From Mycolicibacterium goodii (GTDB lineage: Bacteria; Actinomycetota; Actinomycetes; Mycobacteriales; Mycobacteriaceae), in assembly GCF_001187505.1 (NCBI RefSeq), contig NZ_CP012150.1, positions 3,596,001-3,660,000 on the forward strand: a stretch of DNA of 64,000 nt. The letters run 5' to 3'. The notes below the pieces were generated by a model that worked only from the letters and a program-made list of their open reading frames with translations, had not been told where the DNA came from and made no database searches. Every line of letters begins with the position of its first letter. Position 1 is the stretch's first letter. Below are positions 37,172 through 45,049 of the stretch, piece after piece. A program made the translations under genes and the position numbers.

Positions 37172-37561
37172 ATGACGATGCCGACCTTCCCGATCTCGAT
37201 ACGACGACGCGTCTTTGCTGGTGGATTTGTGGCCGCCGCGGTCGCCGCGCCTGCGATTTCCGTCGTCACGGTGTTGCCTGGCTCGGCGATCGCATGCTCT
37301 TCGGGTGAGGAGGCAGACCAGTTCACCGGGGTTTGCGTGCCTCATACCGTGCCGAACTCTCCCAGCTCGTTCGGCAGTATTCCGGGAAACCCCAACCTGC
37401 CCACGGTGAACGAACCAGGCGGTGGTGGTTCCATTCCCTGCACGGGCGCCAACACCGGCGAGTGCATCGGCCTGGCTGAAGAGGCACAGTCGCAGGGTCC
37501 GCAGGTGCAGCCGAGGTCGACCGTCGGAATCAGTCCGACAGTGACCGGCTATATCGGCTGA
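37172..37561 (+). CDS. secreted protein with disordered Pro/Gly-rich body
   Basis: A 129-residue protein whose N-terminus SIRRRVFAGGFVAAAVAAPAISVVTVLPGSAIA is a signal peptide with a run of Arg, possibly twin-arginine type. The mature part starts with Cys (ACSSGEEADQFTG) and is low in complexity, rich in Pro, Ser, Gly and Asn, with four Cys in total in CSSGE, GVCVPH, IPCTGA and ECIGLAEE. ATG 37172 has CAGAAAG upstream. I recognise no named family. It lies between zwf and the membrane oxidoreductase on the same strand. Confidence 0.65.
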   Translation: MTMPTFPISIRRRVFAGGFVAAAVAAPAISVVTVLPGSAIACSSGEEADQFTGVCVPHTVPNSPSSFGSIPGNPNLPTVNEPGGGGSIPCTGANTGECIGLAEEAQSQGPQVQPRSTVGISPTVTGYIG

Positions 37562-37576
37562 CACGAAGTCGTGTCA
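37559..37576. repeat. near-palindrome over the stop codon
   Basis: TGACACGA-AG-TCGTGTCA spans the stop of the secreted-protein gene and could be a regulator site or a weak stem for the downstream oxidoreductase gene. Function unknown. Confidence 0.25.
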
Positions 37577-37724
37577 ACAGCACCACCGCTACACGGCATA
37601 GCTACGCAACGCTCACCATGGGAGGTCAAGTTTGTCGACTCAACGGCGAGGGCAAAATTTGTCAGTTCGGATGTTTCTGTCCGATAGCGGAAGTGACGGA
37701 GTTTGCTGCAGCTAAGGGGTTTGG

Positions 37725-39485
37725 GTGGGAACTGACGATGACACCCGGGCCGCGACACGGTCGGTGAGCGGTGACGAGAGTGTCCGGCTCGGCCAGTGGG
37801 CTGGTGGCATTGCCGATGAGCCAGCCGGTGTGCCGTCGATTCGGCTCGGCCGCCGCTGGTTCAGTTCGTTGTGGCTGATTCTGCTGGCGGTGGCCGGGCT
37901 GGTGGTTGCGGTGGCGGTGGCACAGCATGTGCGGCAGTACGAATGGTTGCAGGACTTCATCGAGCGCTACCCGGGGACCGCGGCCACTCGCGGTGGGATC
38001 GAGCCCGGGCTTCCGGCGTGGCTGCGGTGGAGTCATCTGTTCAACATCGTGTTCATGATGTTCATCATCAGGGCGGGTCTGCAGATCCTGGCCGACCACC
38101 CGCGCCTTTACCTCAACGCCGGGAGTACGCCGGGCACGGCGTGGTTGCGGCTGCGCGGACCGATACCGCCGGATCGGCTCGACCCTGCTGACCCGTCGCG
38201 GCAGTGGACAGCCAAAGACGATTCGGTGTCGTTGCCGAAGTGGTTGGGGATTCCCGGAATTCGGCACACGATCGGCTTGGCGCGGTGGTGGCACTTCACT
38301 TTCGACGCGCTCTGGCTGATCAACGGGCTCATTTTCTATGTGCTGTTGTTCAGCACCGGTCAGTGGCGCCGCATCGTTCCGCAGTCCTGGGATGTCGTCC
38401 CCAACGCGGTGTCGACCCTGGTGCAGTACCTGTCGCTGGATTTCCCGGCCAACGACGGGTTCGTCGCCTACAACGGATTGCAGTTGATCGCGTACTTTCT
38501 CACTGTTTTCGTGTTTGCGCCGCTGGCGTTTGTCACCGGCCTGCTGCAAGCGCCGGCGATCGCCGCCCGGTTCGGTCTCGGCCGCGGGCCCGCGAACCGT
38601 CAAGTCGCCCGCTCGGTCCATTTCCTGGTGCTGGTGTGGATGGTGTTCTTCATCGCCGTGCACACGGTCATGGTGTTCACCACAGGGTTGATCGGGAACT
38701 TGAACCATATTGTTTTTGGCACCAACACGAATTCGTACTGGGCTCTGGCGATCTATCTGGTCGTCATGGCGGTGATCGTCGTGCTGTGGCTGCTCGCGTC
38801 CCCGGTCACCCTCCGGTATCCGCGCATGGTGCAAACGGTGGGCCGCTGCTGTGTCGGGTGGATCAAAGGCTTGATGGAGTGGCTGCACCCGCGAGCCGAC
38901 TACACCGACAACGACATCTCGCCGTATTTCTGGGCCAACGGCACCCTACCGGCCTCACAGGAGTATCGGCGGTTGCAGGCCGGCGGGTGGGCCGGCTACC
39001 GGCTGCGGGTGTATGGACTGGTGGAAAACCCCACCGAGTTCAGCTATCGCGAGCTTGTGTCGATGACCAAGCACGAGCAGATCACCCAGCACTACTGCAT
39101 TCAGGGCTGGTCGGGTATCGCCAAATGGGGCGGGGTGCGGATGTCGGATATTCTCGACTTCGTGCGCCCGCTGCCCAGTGCACGGTGGGTGGTGTTCTAC
39201 TCGATGGCTGACGGCTCCGAACCCGGTGGCGGGCGGTACTACGACTGCCACAAGATCGAACACATGCGACATCCGATGACGCTGCTGGCCTACGAGATGA
39301 ACGGGCAGCCACTGGCCGAGATCCACGGCGCCCCACTGCGGCTGCGCAACGAAGTCGAGTTAGGGTTCAAACAAGTCAAGTGGATCGACGCCATCGAATT
39401 CGTCGAAAGCTTCGATCACATCGGCAAAGGCCATGGCGGCTACAACGAAGACCACGAATTCTTCGGATACCGGATGCCCATCTAG
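37725..39485 (+). CDS. b561-like membrane domain fused to molybdopterin oxidoreductase
   Basis: A 586-residue fusion. Residues about 45-365 hold six hydrophobic helices with candidate haem-ligand His104 (WSHLFN), His190 (WWHFTF), His299 and His313, as in cytochrome b561/DUF4405-type proteins. Residues about 395-586 are an oxidoreductase molybdopterin-binding domain like sulfite oxidase or MsrP: FWANGTLPASQEY, HYCIQGWSG with predicted Mo ligand Cys458, RYYDCHKIEHMRHPMTLLAYEMNG, and a Pro/Leu substrate segment GAPLRLR. No twin-arginine signal precedes the Mo domain and basic residues flank helix 6, so the domain is predicted cytoplasmic. GTG 37725 has AAGGGG upstream. Substrate and electron partner unknown. 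Confidence 0.82.
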   Translation: MGTDDDTRAATRSVSGDESVRLGQWAGGIADEPAGVPSIRLGRRWFSSLWLILLAVAGLVVAVAVAQHVRQYEWLQDFIERYPGTAATRGGIEPGLPAWLRWSHLFNIVFMMFIIRAGLQILADHPRLYLNAGSTPGTAWLRLRGPIPPDRLDPADPSRQWTAKDDSVSLPKWLGIPGIRHTIGLARWWHFTFDALWLINGLIFYVLLFSTGQWRRIVPQSWDVVPNAVSTLVQYLSLDFPANDGFVAYNGLQLIAYFLTVFVFAPLAFVTGLLQAPAIAARFGLGRGPANRQVARSVHFLVLVWMVFFIAVHTVMVFTTGLIGNLNHIVFGTNTNSYWALAIYLVVMAVIVVLWLLASPVTLRYPRMVQTVGRCCVGWIKGLMEWLHPRADYTDNDISPYFWANGTLPASQEYRRLQAGGWAGYRLRVYGLVENPTEFSYRELVSMTKHEQITQHYCIQGWSGIAKWGGVRMSDILDFVRPLPSARWVVFYSMADGSEPGGGRYYDCHKIEHMRHPMTLLAYEMNGQPLAEIHGAPLRLRNEVELGFKQVKWIDAIEFVESFDHIGKGHGGYNEDHEFFGYRMPI

Positions 39486-39802
39486 GGTCGCGACGTTGTT
39501 TGTCTGGCGTTCGTCGTCTGTTCATCAACTGTCTACGCTGAGCTCTCCCGCAGAAGGGATCGTGCCGTCGAGAAGGGGTGGCGGGCGAGCGGGTTCGAGG
39601 ACTCGCCGTCCTGTCCAAGGCCGAGCTAGGGCACAACCTCGTTCACATCAAGCAGGCACGCTCTAGCTAGTACGTTTGTGTAACGCTGGTTGACGTAAGT
39701 CACAGTGACAACACGATCCGATAAAGTTCGGCACACTATCCGTGCTTTTCGGTGTGACTTTCCTGTGCAAGTTCGCCCGGTCACCTCGCCAGGCGTGTGA
39801 GC
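39486..39802. other. 317-base gap at right end of accessory block
   Basis: No gene seen. A TTGACG hexamer at 39690-39695 followed by AT-richer sequence may belong to a housekeeping promoter, but no -10 lies at the proper spacing. This is where conserved gene order resumes; no integrase, transposase or direct repeat was found. Confidence 0.4.
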
Positions 39803-39830
39803 GGGAACACCGCGGGCGCGCGAGCAGTTG
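39803..39830 (+). promoter_or_regulatory. SigH-type promoter
   Basis: GGGAACA (39803-39809) and GTTG (39827-39830) are spaced by 17 bases, fitting the SigH consensus GGGAAYA-N16/17-CGTT except for the base before GTT. It lies 40 bases before the start codon of the Rv2466c-like gene, whose M. tuberculosis homologue is one of the most strongly SigH-dependent, thiol-stress-induced genes. Confidence 0.75.
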
Positions 39831-39870
39831 TGTTGAACGGAATTCCATCCGGTTTGGAGAGGACACATTG

Positions 39871-40479
39871 ATGGCTCAGAAAGATGTCGCAGGTTTCTGG
39901 TTCGACCCGTTGTGCCCGTGGTGCTGGATCACGTCTCGCTGGATCCTCGAAGTGGAGAAGGTGCGTGACATCGAGGTGCAGTTCCACGTGATGAGCCTCG
40001 CGGTCCTCAACGAGGGACGGGATCTGCCCGAGGAATACCAGGAGATGATGAAGAAGGCCTGGGGTCCGGTCCGCGTCGCGATCGCCGCCGAGCAGCTCAA
40101 GGGTTCGGAGATCCTGGCGCCGCTCTACACCGCGATGGGCACCCGGATCCACAACCAGGACAACAAGAACTTCGACGAGGTGATCGCCCAGTCGCTCGAA
40201 GAGGTCGGCCTGCCCGCCGAGCTGGCGGAGGCGGCGACCACCGACAAGTACGACGAGGCGCTGCGTGCCAGCCATCACGCCGGCATGGATGCCGTCGGTG
40301 ACGACGTCGGCACCCCCACCATCCATGTGAACGGCGTCGCCTTCTTCGGCCCCGTGCTGTCGCGCATCCCGCGCGGCGAAGAGGCCGGCAAGCTGTGGGA
40401 CGCGTCGGTCACCTTCGCGTCCTACCCGCACTTCTGGGAGCTCAAGCGAACCCGCACCGAGCGCCCCGAGTTCGACTGA
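39871..40479 (+). CDS. mycothiol-dependent DsbA-fold reductase (Rv2466c-like)
   Basis: A 202-residue DsbA-superfamily protein with a thioredoxin fold split by a helical insert. The active site CPWC is Cys15-Cys18 in [16 protein letters not shown], and the cis-Pro lies in GTPTIHVNG. No signal peptide, so it acts in the cytoplasm, unlike periplasmic DsbA. The homologue Rv2466c reduces substrates with mycothiol electrons and activates the prodrug TP053. GGAGAGGA precedes ATG 39871; the longer open frame would run through the SigH promoter and is rejected. Two oxidative-metabolism genes follow closely. Confidence 0.92.
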   Translation: MAQKDVAGFWFDPLCPWCWITSRWILEVEKVRDIEVQFHVMSLAVLNEGRDLPEEYQEMMKKAWGPVRVAIAAEQLKGSEILAPLYTAMGTRIHNQDNKNFDEVIAQSLEEVGLPAELAEAATTDKYDEALRASHHAGMDAVGDDVGTPTIHVNGVAFFGPVLSRIPRGEEAGKLWDASVTFASYPHFWELKRTRTERPEFD

Positions 40480-40495
40480 CCGGTTGCGTAACACC

Positions 40496-40975
40496 GTGGC
40501 TCAGGCCACGGTGTTACCCGTGCATGCAAACAGGTTGACTCCGGAGCAGATGCTCGACGTCGCGGTGGAAGAGGCGCGAAAAGGCTTGGCCGAAGGTGGT
40601 ATTCCGATCGGCGCTGCGCTGTTCAGCGCCGACGGGGAACTACTGGGGCGCGGACACAACCGGCGGGTGCAGGACGGTGACCCGTCGGTGCACGCCGAGA
40701 CGGACGCCTTCCGCGCGGCCGGGCGCCAACGCGGTTACCGCAACACCATCATGGTGACGACGCTCTCACCGTGCTGGTACTGCAGCGGCCTGGTCCGCCA
40801 GTTCAACATCGGGTCCCTCGTCATCGGCGAAGCCCGCACGTTCTGCGGCGGTCACGAATGGCTCGCCGAGAACGGCGTCTCGGTCACATTGCTGGACGAC
40901 GAGCGGTGCGCGAAGATGATGCAGGACTTCATCGCGGCCAAACCGGAACTGTGGGCAGAGGACATCGGCGAATGA
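40496..40975 (+). CDS. cytosine/nucleoside deaminase family protein
   Basis: About 159 residues of the zinc-dependent CDA fold, closest in pattern to fungal cytosine deaminase: GIPIGAALFSADGELLGRGHN, catalytic VHAETDAF (His zinc ligand and proton-shuttling Glu) and SPCWYCSGLVRQF (two zinc Cys), plus the C-terminal VSVTLLDDERC. Likely converts cytosine, or a related amino-pyrimidine or pterin, to the deaminated form. The start is unsure: TTG 40484 and GTG 40496 are both in frame without a good Shine-Dalgarno; GTG gives typical length. Its stop overlaps the next gene as ATGA. Confidence 0.82.
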   Translation: MAQATVLPVHANRLTPEQMLDVAVEEARKGLAEGGIPIGAALFSADGELLGRGHNRRVQDGDPSVHAETDAFRAAGRQRGYRNTIMVTTLSPCWYCSGLVRQFNIGSLVIGEARTFCGGHEWLAENGVSVTLLDDERCAKMMQDFIAAKPELWAEDIGE

Positions 40976-41931
40976 GCGCCATTGCGACAGTTGACCTTTC
41001 ACGGTGGTACGCCGGTGGTGCCGAAGCCGACGCGGTGGCCGCCGAGGTCGACGCCGGGTTGCAGCGCGCCGGATTCATCGTCGTCACCGGCCACGGTGTG
41101 GACCCCGTCCTCGCGGCGCGGGTGCGCGCGGCGAGTCGTGAGTTCTTCGCCCTGCCGGACGCGGTCAAGCAGCGGTACTCGGTGCCCGTCGGCGGTCGGG
41201 GCTGGATCGGCCCCGGCGCCGAGGCCAACGGATATGCCGAGGGTACCGAGACCCCTCCCGACCTCAAAGAGAGCTTCAGCCTGGGCGCCGACACCGCGAC
41301 CGGCGATCCCGAGGTCGACCGGATCTGGTACGCACCCAACGTCTGGCCCGACGAGGCTCCCGCGCTGCAACCGCTGGTGGCCGAGTACACCGCCGCCATG
41401 CGCAAACTCTCCGACGACCTGCTGACACTGTTCGCCCACGCGCTCGGACTTCCGGCGAATCCCTTTGCGGCGCTGGCGGATCGGCCGACATGGACGATGA
41501 ACATCAACCACTATCCGTCGCTGACCGTGGTGGGCGAGCCCGAGCCCGGGCAGTTCCGCATCGGCCCGCACACCGACTTCGGAACCGTCACCGTCCTCGA
41601 CCGTGAGCCCGGGGCAGGCGGTCTTCAGGTCTACTCCGAGGCCGGGGGCTGGGAGGACGCGCCGTGGGAGCCCGGTGCGCTCACCGTCAACATCGGGGAC
41701 CTGCTTGAGTACTGGACCGGTTACCGCTGGCCGTCGGGCCGGCACCGCGTACTGCCACCGCAACCCGACGCCCCCGAAGAGGACCTGGTGTCGCTGATCT
41801 ACTTCTACGAGGCCAACCACGATGCGGTCGTGACGCCCCTGGCGCCGCCCGTCGGCCGCACCGCGGGCCTCGAACCGGTCACGTCGTCGGCCTTCATCAA
41901 ACAACGCCTCGACGCCATCACCGTGGGGTGA
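40972..41931 (+). CDS. 2-oxoglutarate/Fe(II) oxygenase, IPNS family
   Basis: A 319-residue protein with the isopenicillin-N-synthase-like fold: N-terminal DIOX_N part (GFIVVTGHGVDPVLAARVRAASREFFALPD) and the iron triad His200-x-Asp202 (GPHTDFGTVTVL) with His258 in SGRHRVLPP. It should use 2-oxoglutarate and O2 to hydroxylate or desaturate a small molecule. It is ATGA-coupled to the deaminase gene, so their substrates may be related, for example a modified pyrimidine. The open frame upstream is inside the deaminase gene and excluded. Confidence 0.88.
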   Translation: MSAIATVDLSRWYAGGAEADAVAAEVDAGLQRAGFIVVTGHGVDPVLAARVRAASREFFALPDAVKQRYSVPVGGRGWIGPGAEANGYAEGTETPPDLKESFSLGADTATGDPEVDRIWYAPNVWPDEAPALQPLVAEYTAAMRKLSDDLLTLFAHALGLPANPFAALADRPTWTMNINHYPSLTVVGEPEPGQFRIGPHTDFGTVTVLDREPGAGGLQVYSEAGGWEDAPWEPGALTVNIGDLLEYWTGYRWPSGRHRVLPPQPDAPEEDLVSLIYFYEANHDAVVTPLAPPVGRTAGLEPVTSSAFIKQRLDAITVG

Positions 41932-41980
41932 GTACTCGCCGACCCGCTGTGGCCACGGTCGACGGCGATCGCTGACACGT

Positions 41981-41986
41981 TAGGGT
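41981..41986 (+). promoter_or_regulatory. -10 box for leaderless rpiB mRNA
   Basis: TAGGGT ends six bases before ATG 41993 and no Shine-Dalgarno is present, predicting initiation at the A of the start codon. Confidence 0.5.
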
Positions 41987-41992
41987 TAGCCC

Positions 41993-42472
41993 ATGCGCGT
42001 CTACGTCGGTGCCGATCACGCCGGTTTCGAGTTCAAGAAAACAATCATTGCCCACCTGCAGAGCAACGGCCACGAGCCGATCGACTGCGGGGCCTACGAG
42101 TACGACGCCGACGACGACTACCCGGCGTTCTGCATCGCCGCGGCGGAGAAGACCGTCGCCGATCCGGGCAGCCTCGGTATCGTCCTCGGCGGGTCGGGCA
42201 ACGGCGAGCAGATCGCTGCGAACAAGGTGCCCGGCGCCCGCGCCGCGCTGGCCTGGAGCGTCGAGACCGCGAAACTGGCGCGCGAACACAACAACGCGAA
42301 CCTGATCGGTATCGGCGGCCGGATGCACACCACCGAGGAAGCGCTCGCGATCGTCGACGCGTTCCTGACCACCCCGTGGTCGGGGGCCGAGCGGCATCAG
42401 CGTCGCATCGACATCCTCGCCGAGTACGAGCGCACCCACGTCGCACCCGCGGTGCCGGGCGCGCCGTCCTGA
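41993..42472 (+). CDS. rpiB: ribose-5-phosphate isomerase B
   Basis: A 159-residue RpiB/LacAB protein: MRVYVGADHAGFEFKKTII with the phosphate-binding DHAG, the DCGAYEYDADDDYPAFC segment, LGGSGNGEQIAANKVPGARAAL, and the C-terminal SGAERHQRR loop typical of actinobacterial enzymes. In actinobacteria the base role is taken by Glu in GSGNGEQ in place of Cys. It interconverts ribose-5- and ribulose-5-phosphate. Syntenic with Rv2465c. The zwf-gnd pair seven kilobases upstream would feed this enzyme, though they are not in one operon. Confidence 0.94.
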   Translation: MRVYVGADHAGFEFKKTIIAHLQSNGHEPIDCGAYEYDADDDYPAFCIAAAEKTVADPGSLGIVLGGSGNGEQIAANKVPGARAALAWSVETAKLAREHNNANLIGIGGRMHTTEEALAIVDAFLTTPWSGAERHQRRIDILAEYERTHVAPAVPGAPS

Positions 42473-42487
42473 CCGGGAGCGTTCCGG

Positions 42488-43294
42488 GTGCCTGAGGGGC
42501 ACACCCTGCACCGGCTCGCCCGGTTGCACCAACGTCGGTTCGGCCGGACCGCCGTCGTGGTGTCGAGCCCGCAGGGCCGCTTCGCCGACGGCGCGGCGGC
42601 CGTCAGCGGACACAGCTTCAAACGCGCGAGCGCGTGGGGTAAGCACCTGTTCCACCACTACGACGGTGGGCGCGTGGTGCACATCCACCTGGGGCTGTAC
42701 GGGGCGTTCACCGAGTGGCCCGTGCCCGCCGAACCGGCGTTGCCGTTGCCGGTGGGGCAGGTGCGGATGCGTATGGTCGGCGCGCAGTACGGCACCGACC
42801 TGCGCGGGCCGACGGTCTGCGAGCTGATCGCCGAACCCGAGATCGTCGACGTCCTCGCCAAACTCGGCCCCGACCCGCTGCGTCCGGACGCCGACCCGTC
42901 CCTGGCGTGGAAGCGAATCACCAAGTCGCGCAGGCCGATCGGCGCTCTGCTGATGGACCAGAACGTGATCGCCGGGGTCGGCAACGTGTACCGCAGCGAG
43001 TTGTTGTTCCGCCACGGCATCGACCCGTACCTGCCGGGCACCCGGCTGGACGCGGCCGAATTCGACGCGATGTGGACCGATCTCGTCGCGCTCATGAAGA
43101 TCGGGGTGCGGCGCGGCAAGATCGTCGTCGTCCGGCCCGAACACGACCGCGGCGCGCCGTCCTATCGCACCGGCCGGCCCCGCACCTACGTCTACCGCAG
43201 GGCCGGCGAGCCGTGCCGCGTCTGCGGCACGCCGGTACGCACCGCCGAACTCGAGGGGCGAAACCTGTTCTGGTGCCCGGTGTGTCAGTCCTGA
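42488..43294 (+). CDS. nei1: Fpg/Nei family DNA glycosylase (Nei1)
   Basis: A 268-residue base-excision repair glycosylase/AP lyase. The N-terminal sequence after the initiator is PEGHTLHRL, where the Pro is the Schiff-base nucleophile and Glu follows. A helix-two-turns-helix region is seen near MDQNVIAGVGNVYRSELLF, and the C-terminal zinc finger has CRVCG and CPVCQ pairs. The EGH start distinguishes Nei-like proteins from Fpg (PELPEVE). Syntenic with Rv2464c. GTG 42488 lies 15 bases after rpiB. Confidence 0.92.
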   Translation: MPEGHTLHRLARLHQRRFGRTAVVVSSPQGRFADGAAAVSGHSFKRASAWGKHLFHHYDGGRVVHIHLGLYGAFTEWPVPAEPALPLPVGQVRMRMVGAQYGTDLRGPTVCELIAEPEIVDVLAKLGPDPLRPDADPSLAWKRITKSRRPIGALLMDQNVIAGVGNVYRSELLFRHGIDPYLPGTRLDAAEFDAMWTDLVALMKIGVRRGKIVVVRPEHDRGAPSYRTGRPRTYVYRRAGEPCRVCGTPVRTAELEGRNLFWCPVCQS

Positions 43295-43319
43295 TTGGGC
43301 GACCCGGCCGTCGGCACGG

Positions 43320-43325
43320 CACAAT
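43320..43325 (+). promoter_or_regulatory. possible -10 box for leaderless antiporter mRNA
   Basis: CACAAT ends six bases before GTG 43332. The hexamer lacks the leading T of the -10 consensus, so support comes mostly from spacing. Confidence 0.3.
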
Positions 43326-43331
43326 TTCCTG

Positions 43332-45029
43332 GTGGAGTTGCTACTAGTCGTCGTCGGCGCGATCCTGGTCACAGCCATCGCACACCGCCGCGGGTTCGAA
43401 CCCGCGCTGATGATCGTGGTGGTCGGCAGCGCAGTGTCATTCCTCCCGGAGTTCGAACCGCCCGAACTCGATTCGCACATCCTGCTGTCGGTGGTGCTGC
43501 CGCCGTTGCTGTACTCGGCGGCGCTGAACTTCTCGTTCCCGACGTTCCTGCGCCACATCCGGCCGATCCTCGGTCTCGGTGTCGGCCTGGTGGTGGTGTC
43601 GGCGTTCGCGGTCGCGGCGGTGTCATCCTGGTTGGTGATCGTGCCGTTGACGTTCGCAACCGCGTTGGTGCTCGGCGCGATCGTGGCGCCTCCGGACGCC
43701 GTCACCGCGGTGGCCGTGGGCCGCAAGCTCGGTCTGCCGAAACGGATGATGGCGATCCTGACCGGCGAGAGCCTCATCAACGACGCGGCCGCGCTGACGC
43801 TGTTCTCCATCGCGGTGACCCATGTCGCAGGCGGCCACATCTTCATCGAGAACCCGTTCCTGCTGTTCGGTTACAGCGCGACCGTCGGCCCGCTCGTCGG
43901 CGCCGCGCTGGGGTACGTCACGCTGTGGATCCGCAAGCGGCTGGCCAATCCCGGGCTGGAAACCGTCCAGGGGCTCGTGGTGCCGTTCGCGGCGTTCATC
44001 ACCGCCGAGGAACTGCACGCCTCCGGCGTGCTGGCGGTCGTGGCGGCCGGATTCGTCGTCGGCAACGGCAATCTCGGCGCGGGCTACCAGACCCGGCTGC
44101 AGGAACGCTACGTGTGGAACTCGGTCGACGTGCTGCTGGAGGCGTTCGTGTTCGCCTACATCGGCCTGCATCTGCGGTTCGTGCTCGAAGACCTCAACGA
44201 GGCGCACGAGTCGCTCACCGAGGTGATCATCGCGTCGGCCGTCGTGCTGCTGATCGTGCTCGTGATCCGTCCCCTTTCGGTGTTCGCGATCTTCGGCCGC
44301 AACAAGCTGTCGAGGCACGTCGAGAAGAAACTCAGCGTCCCGGCCCCGCAACGGAGCAGGAGCTCACTGGGCGCGGCGGTGCGCAAACAGCGCAACAAGC
44401 GCAAGCCCAACTGGCGCACCATGGTCGACCGCCGCACGTTGAGCTGGCAGGAGAACCTCGTCCTGTCCTGGACCGGCATGCGCGGCGTGGTGACCCTGGC
44501 CGCGGCCGCCGCGATCCCGGTGACCACCGAGTCCGGGGAACCGTTCCCCGAGCGCGCCACCATCCAGGCCGTCGCGTTCGTGGTGGCCGTCGGCACGCTG
44601 CTGTTGCAGGGCTCGACGTTGCCGTGGCTGATCCGCAAGCTGCACATCTCACGCTTCAACGACGACCACGAGGCCGACCGCGCGGAGGAGATCAAGGCCG
44701 AACGGGTCGTGCACGACGCGGCCGAAGAGGTCCTGGTCGGGTTCCAGGAGAACCCGCCTGCGAACCTCAACCCGGCGCTGGTGGTGGAGATCTACAACCG
44801 CATCGCCCGGCACACCCAGGACGTCGACGAGATGCCCGACCCGGAGGCGCCGATCAAGCGGGCCACCGCGTTCACCACGCTCTACCGAGACGTGCTTGCC
44901 GCGCAGCGGGCCGCCCTCATCGCCGAGCGGGACGCGGGCAACATCGAGGACGAGGCCGTGCGCGCGATGCTGGAACGACTCGACCTACAGGAAGCGGGCG
45001 TCACGGCCCGCCTGGAGAGCCGCCTCTGA
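43332..45029 (+). CDS. Na+/H+ antiporter (CPA1/NhaP type)
   Basis: A 565-residue membrane protein with about twelve hydrophobic segments in the first 420 residues and a cytoplasmic C-terminal part of about 120 residues. The ion-binding motif TGESLINDAAALTLF near residue 145 with the Asn-Asp pair marks the CPA1 family, as does APPDAVTAVAVGRKLGLPKRM. A basic loop (KKLSVPAPQRSRSSLGAAVRKQRNKRK) interrupts the helices near residue 340. It exchanges Na+ or K+ for protons across the membrane. It converges with a minus-strand membrane-protein gene after 20 bases. Confidence 0.9.
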   Translation: MELLLVVVGAILVTAIAHRRGFEPALMIVVVGSAVSFLPEFEPPELDSHILLSVVLPPLLYSAALNFSFPTFLRHIRPILGLGVGLVVVSAFAVAAVSSWLVIVPLTFATALVLGAIVAPPDAVTAVAVGRKLGLPKRMMAILTGESLINDAAALTLFSIAVTHVAGGHIFIENPFLLFGYSATVGPLVGAALGYVTLWIRKRLANPGLETVQGLVVPFAAFITAEELHASGVLAVVAAGFVVGNGNLGAGYQTRLQERYVWNSVDVLLEAFVFAYIGLHLRFVLEDLNEAHESLTEVIIASAVVLLIVLVIRPLSVFAIFGRNKLSRHVEKKLSVPAPQRSRSSLGAAVRKQRNKRKPNWRTMVDRRTLSWQENLVLSWTGMRGVVTLAAAAAIPVTTESGEPFPERATIQAVAFVVAVGTLLLQGSTLPWLIRKLHISRFNDDHEADRAEEIKAERVVHDAAEEVLVGFQENPPANLNPALVVEIYNRIARHTQDVDEMPDPEAPIKRATAFTTLYRDVLAAQRAALIAERDAGNIEDEAVRAMLERLDLQEAGVTARLESRL

Positions 45030-45049
45030 GCGGAGGCTGCTCGGGCGGA

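Noticed and set aside
39486..39870. Longer reading of the Rv2466c-like protein starting at 39742
   Set aside because: It would run through the SigH promoter; GGAGAGGA and the family length support ATG 39871.
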